Shown piece after piece: positions 44,761 to 46,151 of a stretch of 46,151 nucleotides of DNA. The notes beneath the pieces are model-generated. The model was not told the origin of the DNA. It was given only the letters and a program-made list of their open reading frames with translations, and did not search any database. Source of the DNA: Pseudomonadota bacterium. GTDB lineage: Bacteria > Pseudomonadota > Alphaproteobacteria > SP197. Where the stretch lies: positions 1 through 46,151 of the forward strand of contig JBCCIS010000041.1 of the NCBI GenBank assembly GCA_039028155.1. The letters are read 5' to 3'. Within the stretch, counting starts at the first letter, position 1. Every line of letters begins with the position of its first letter. Position numbers and translations under genes: made by a program.

Positions 44761-45561
44761 TTAACCCTTGGATCGCGTCGTTTCGAGGCTCGAGCGGAGG
44801 GCATAAAGCGCAACCGCCGCCGCGTTGGAAACGTTCAGGCTCGCCATGCCCCCGGTAAAGGGGATCTGCGCCAGCACGTCGCAGGCCTCGCGGCTCAACC
44901 GGCGCAAACCCGGCCCTTCGGCGCCAAGAACCAGGGCGATCGGCCCGCTTTCGGCCACGCGATCAAGCGATGCCGGCGCTTCGGCGTCCAGCCCGACAAT
45001 CCAAAATCCCATCGTTTTGAGCTCATCCAGCGCGCGGGCCAGGTTCACCACACGCACCATCGGCACCTTTTCGACGGCGCCGGAGGCGGCTTTCGTGAGC
45101 GCGCCGGTGGCGGCCGGCGAGTGCCGGTCTTGGAGCACCACGGCGGATGCGCCAAAGGCCGCCGCAGAGCGCAGAATGGCGCCGATGTTGTGCGGATCGG
45201 TCACCTGATCGAGGACCAAGACCAGATCGTGCCCGGAACACGCCGATTGCAGGTCTTCGTCCGGCAGCGGATCGGCTTGCAGCGCCAGGCCCTGGTGGAC
45301 CGATCCTGGTCCCAGTTGGCGGTCGATTTCCTGGCGGTCGGCGGTTTTGACCGTGAGATCACCGGGCAAATCGACCTCTTTTTGGAGGTTTCTAAGCGCA
45401 TCGGCGGTCGCCAGCAGCAGGCGGCAGCGTCGCGCCGGGTTGCTGATGGCGGCCAAAACGGGATGATGGCCATACATCCACAGCCCCTGGTTGCCGGTTT
45501 TGCGGCTCTCCGAGCGTGATTTGCGGGGGCCGGATCGTGGGCGGTTCTTGCGATTCATCAT
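44761..45561 (-). CDS. rlmB: 23S rRNA (guanosine(2251)-2'-O)-methyltransferase RlmB / TrmH family
   Basis: SPOUT-class methyltransferase (266 aa) that probably methylates G2251 of 23S rRNA. After a basic N-terminus (about 25 residues) the substrate-binding domain starts LWMYGHHPVLAAISNPARRC. The SPOUT motifs are DQVTDPHNIGAILRSAAAFGASAVVL (motif 1 with Asn-Ile-Gly), LVLGAEGPGLRRL (motif 2) and ASLNVSNAAAVALYALR (motif 3), which form the knotted SAM site. Length and spacing agree with RlmB rather than TrmL or TrmH proper, but the position of action is by family only. ATG at 45561 or the adjacent 45558. Confidence 0.9.
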   Translation of the reverse strand: MMNRKNRPRSGPRKSRSESRKTGNQGLWMYGHHPVLAAISNPARRCRLLLATADALRNLQKEVDLPGDLTVKTADRQEIDRQLGPGSVHQGLALQADPLPDEDLQSACSGHDLVLVLDQVTDPHNIGAILRSAAAFGASAVVLQDRHSPAATGALTKAASGAVEKVPMVRVVNLARALDELKTMGFWIVGLDAEAPASLDRVAESGPIALVLGAEGPGLRRLSREACDVLAQIPFTGGMASLNVSNAAAVALYALRSSLETTRSKG

Positions 45562-45658
45562 GCCGATGTTATATGTTCAAAAACGACAAGCAGACACATC
45601 AATGACGTGCCGACGTGACGGACGCGGAGCGCGAAGTGGCGTTCGCGCTTCGTTTTCG

Positions 45659-45686
45659 TTGACAATATAGGAGAATTCCCATAGTT
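45659..45686 (+). promoter_or_regulatory. Candidate promoter of the tRNA-Tyr/tRNA-Gly/tuf unit
   Basis: A perfect -35 hexamer TTGACA at 45659-45664 is followed after 15-16 bases by CATAGT/ATAGTT as a -10. Transcription would start about 30-35 bases before tRNA-Tyr. No terminator is visible between the tRNAs and tuf, so one transcript may cover all three. Confidence 0.55.
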
Positions 45687-45724
45687 CGCCTGCCTCCGGC
45701 GGCGGCGATGGACATACTAAAACT

Positions 45725-45809
45725 GGAGGGATGCCTGAGTGGTTAAAAGGGACGGGCTGTAAACCCGTTGGCTATGCCTACGGTGGTTCGAATCCACCTC
45801 CCTCCACCA
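45725..45809 (+). tRNA. tRNA-Tyr(GTA)
   Basis: Class II tRNA of 85 bases with a long variable arm and encoded CCA. The acceptor GGAGGGA pairs with TCCCTCC. The anticodon arm is CGGGC-TGTAAA-CCCG with GTA at 45759-45761, and the T arm is GGTGGTTCGAATCCACC. It is the first gene of the run leading to tuf. Confidence 0.97.
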
Positions 45810-45865
45810 CCATTTCGGCATCGCCGACGCGACGTTTGGAACGGGACAGGAATCGCGGATCGAGC

Positions 45866-45939
45866 GCGGGTGTAGCTCAATGGTAGAGCCCCAGCCTTCC
45901 AAGCTGGTTATGCGGGTTCGATTCCCGTCGCCCGCTCCA
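45866..45939 (+). tRNA. tRNA-Gly(TCC)
   Basis: A 74-base cloverleaf with encoded CCA. The acceptor GCGGGTG pairs with CGCCCGC (one T-G pair), the D arm is GCTCAATGGTAGAGC, and the anticodon arm CCAGC-CTTCCAA-GCTGG has TCC at 45898-45900. The T arm is GCGGGTTCGATTCCCGT. It lies 56 bases after tRNA-Tyr and 71 bases before tuf. Confidence 0.96.
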
Positions 45940-46010
45940 AATGGTGTGACAGACACAACGAAAGCCCGGATTGGCGGGTCAGCTTAAGTCTAAGTAGGAG
46001 ACGGCGCAGG

Positions 46011-46151
46011 ATGGCGAAGGAGAAGTTTGAGCGTAACAAGCCGCATGTGAACATCGGCACGATTGGTCATGTTGACCATGGTAAGACGACGCTGACGGCT
46101 GCGATTACGAAGGTTTTGGCGACGACGGGTGGTGCGACGTTTACGGATTAC
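46011..46151 (+). CDS. tuf: Elongation factor Tu (5' part only)
   Basis: The first 47 codons of EF-Tu, the GTPase that delivers aminoacyl-tRNA to the ribosome; the rest is beyond the window. The N-terminus [19 protein letters not shown] leads to the P-loop [20 protein letters not shown] lies about ten bases upstream of the ATG at 46011. Codon use (many GGT, ACG, GCG) differs somewhat from neighbouring genes, as expected for a highly expressed gene. tRNA-Tyr and tRNA-Gly directly upstream match the tRNA-tufB arrangement of other proteobacteria. Confidence 0.97.
   Translation, partial: MAKEKFERNKPHVNIGTIGHVDHGKTTLTAAITKVLATTGGATFTDY

Overview
The window is a GC-rich chromosomal segment from an alphaproteobacterium, most likely a Rhodospirillales-like lineage (an inference from gene content, not a measured phylogeny). 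The pointers are a complete CckA-ChpT-CtrA phosphorelay, a GTTC-N7-GTTC SOS box in front of recA, a DksA that keeps one of the four zinc-finger cysteines, a type II NADP-isocitrate dehydrogenase, and a fused FdsG-FdsB formate dehydrogenase subunit. Coding density is high and most genes share the same GC-rich style. The exception is an AT-rich segment at about 13.56-15.09 kb.

Layout. 1-1.8 kb (minus): MlaF (cut by the window edge) and MlaE of a phospholipid/retrograde lipid ABC transporter. 2-4 kb: a DUF1636 cysteine protein coupled to a berberine-bridge-type FAD oxidase. 4-5.8 kb (minus): an M14/aspartoacylase-family hydrolase and NAD kinase. 5.9-9 kb: a secreted protein of unknown function, hydroxypyruvate isomerase, MoaA and a methyltransferase. 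9.1-13.6 kb (plus): an operon-like run of ADP-forming acyl-CoA synthetase, fdhD, mobA and a TauE/SafE permease. 13.6-15.1 kb: an AT-rich insert with one multi-spanning membrane protein, followed by a 3' remnant of a second TauE gene. 15.2-20.5 kb (minus): a methyltransferase, then formate dehydrogenase FdsA and the FdsG-FdsB fusion.

20.7-27 kb: DUF3553 protein, chpT, ctrA, dksA, cckA and recA. This puts the whole cell-cycle phosphorelay within 5 kb, next to the SOS recombinase. Two related 62-nt palindromes follow recA. 27-34.9 kb: SnoaL-like protein, alaS, alpha/beta hydrolase, icd, a LOG-family hydrolase whose start codon interlocks with that of a divergent secreted protein, and a LysM envelope protein. 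34.9-44.5 kb is an envelope block: AsmA-like protein, TamA, TamB and a small I78-like exported protein. 44.6 kb to the end: tRNA-Thr(TGT) and rlmB on the minus strand, then tRNA-Tyr(GTA), tRNA-Gly(TCC) and the start of tuf on the plus strand.

Two functional themes recur. One is molybdenum-dependent formate oxidation: moaA, mobA and fdhD supply the cofactor and its sulfuration, and FdsA/FdsGB is the NAD-reducing enzyme. The other is outer-membrane maintenance: MlaFE, AsmA, TamAB and the LysM protein. I found no CRISPR array, no integrase or transposase gene, and no obvious new multigene defence system. The best candidates for new biology are the AT-rich insert with its six-helix membrane protein beside a broken TauE copy, and the paired palindromes after recA.
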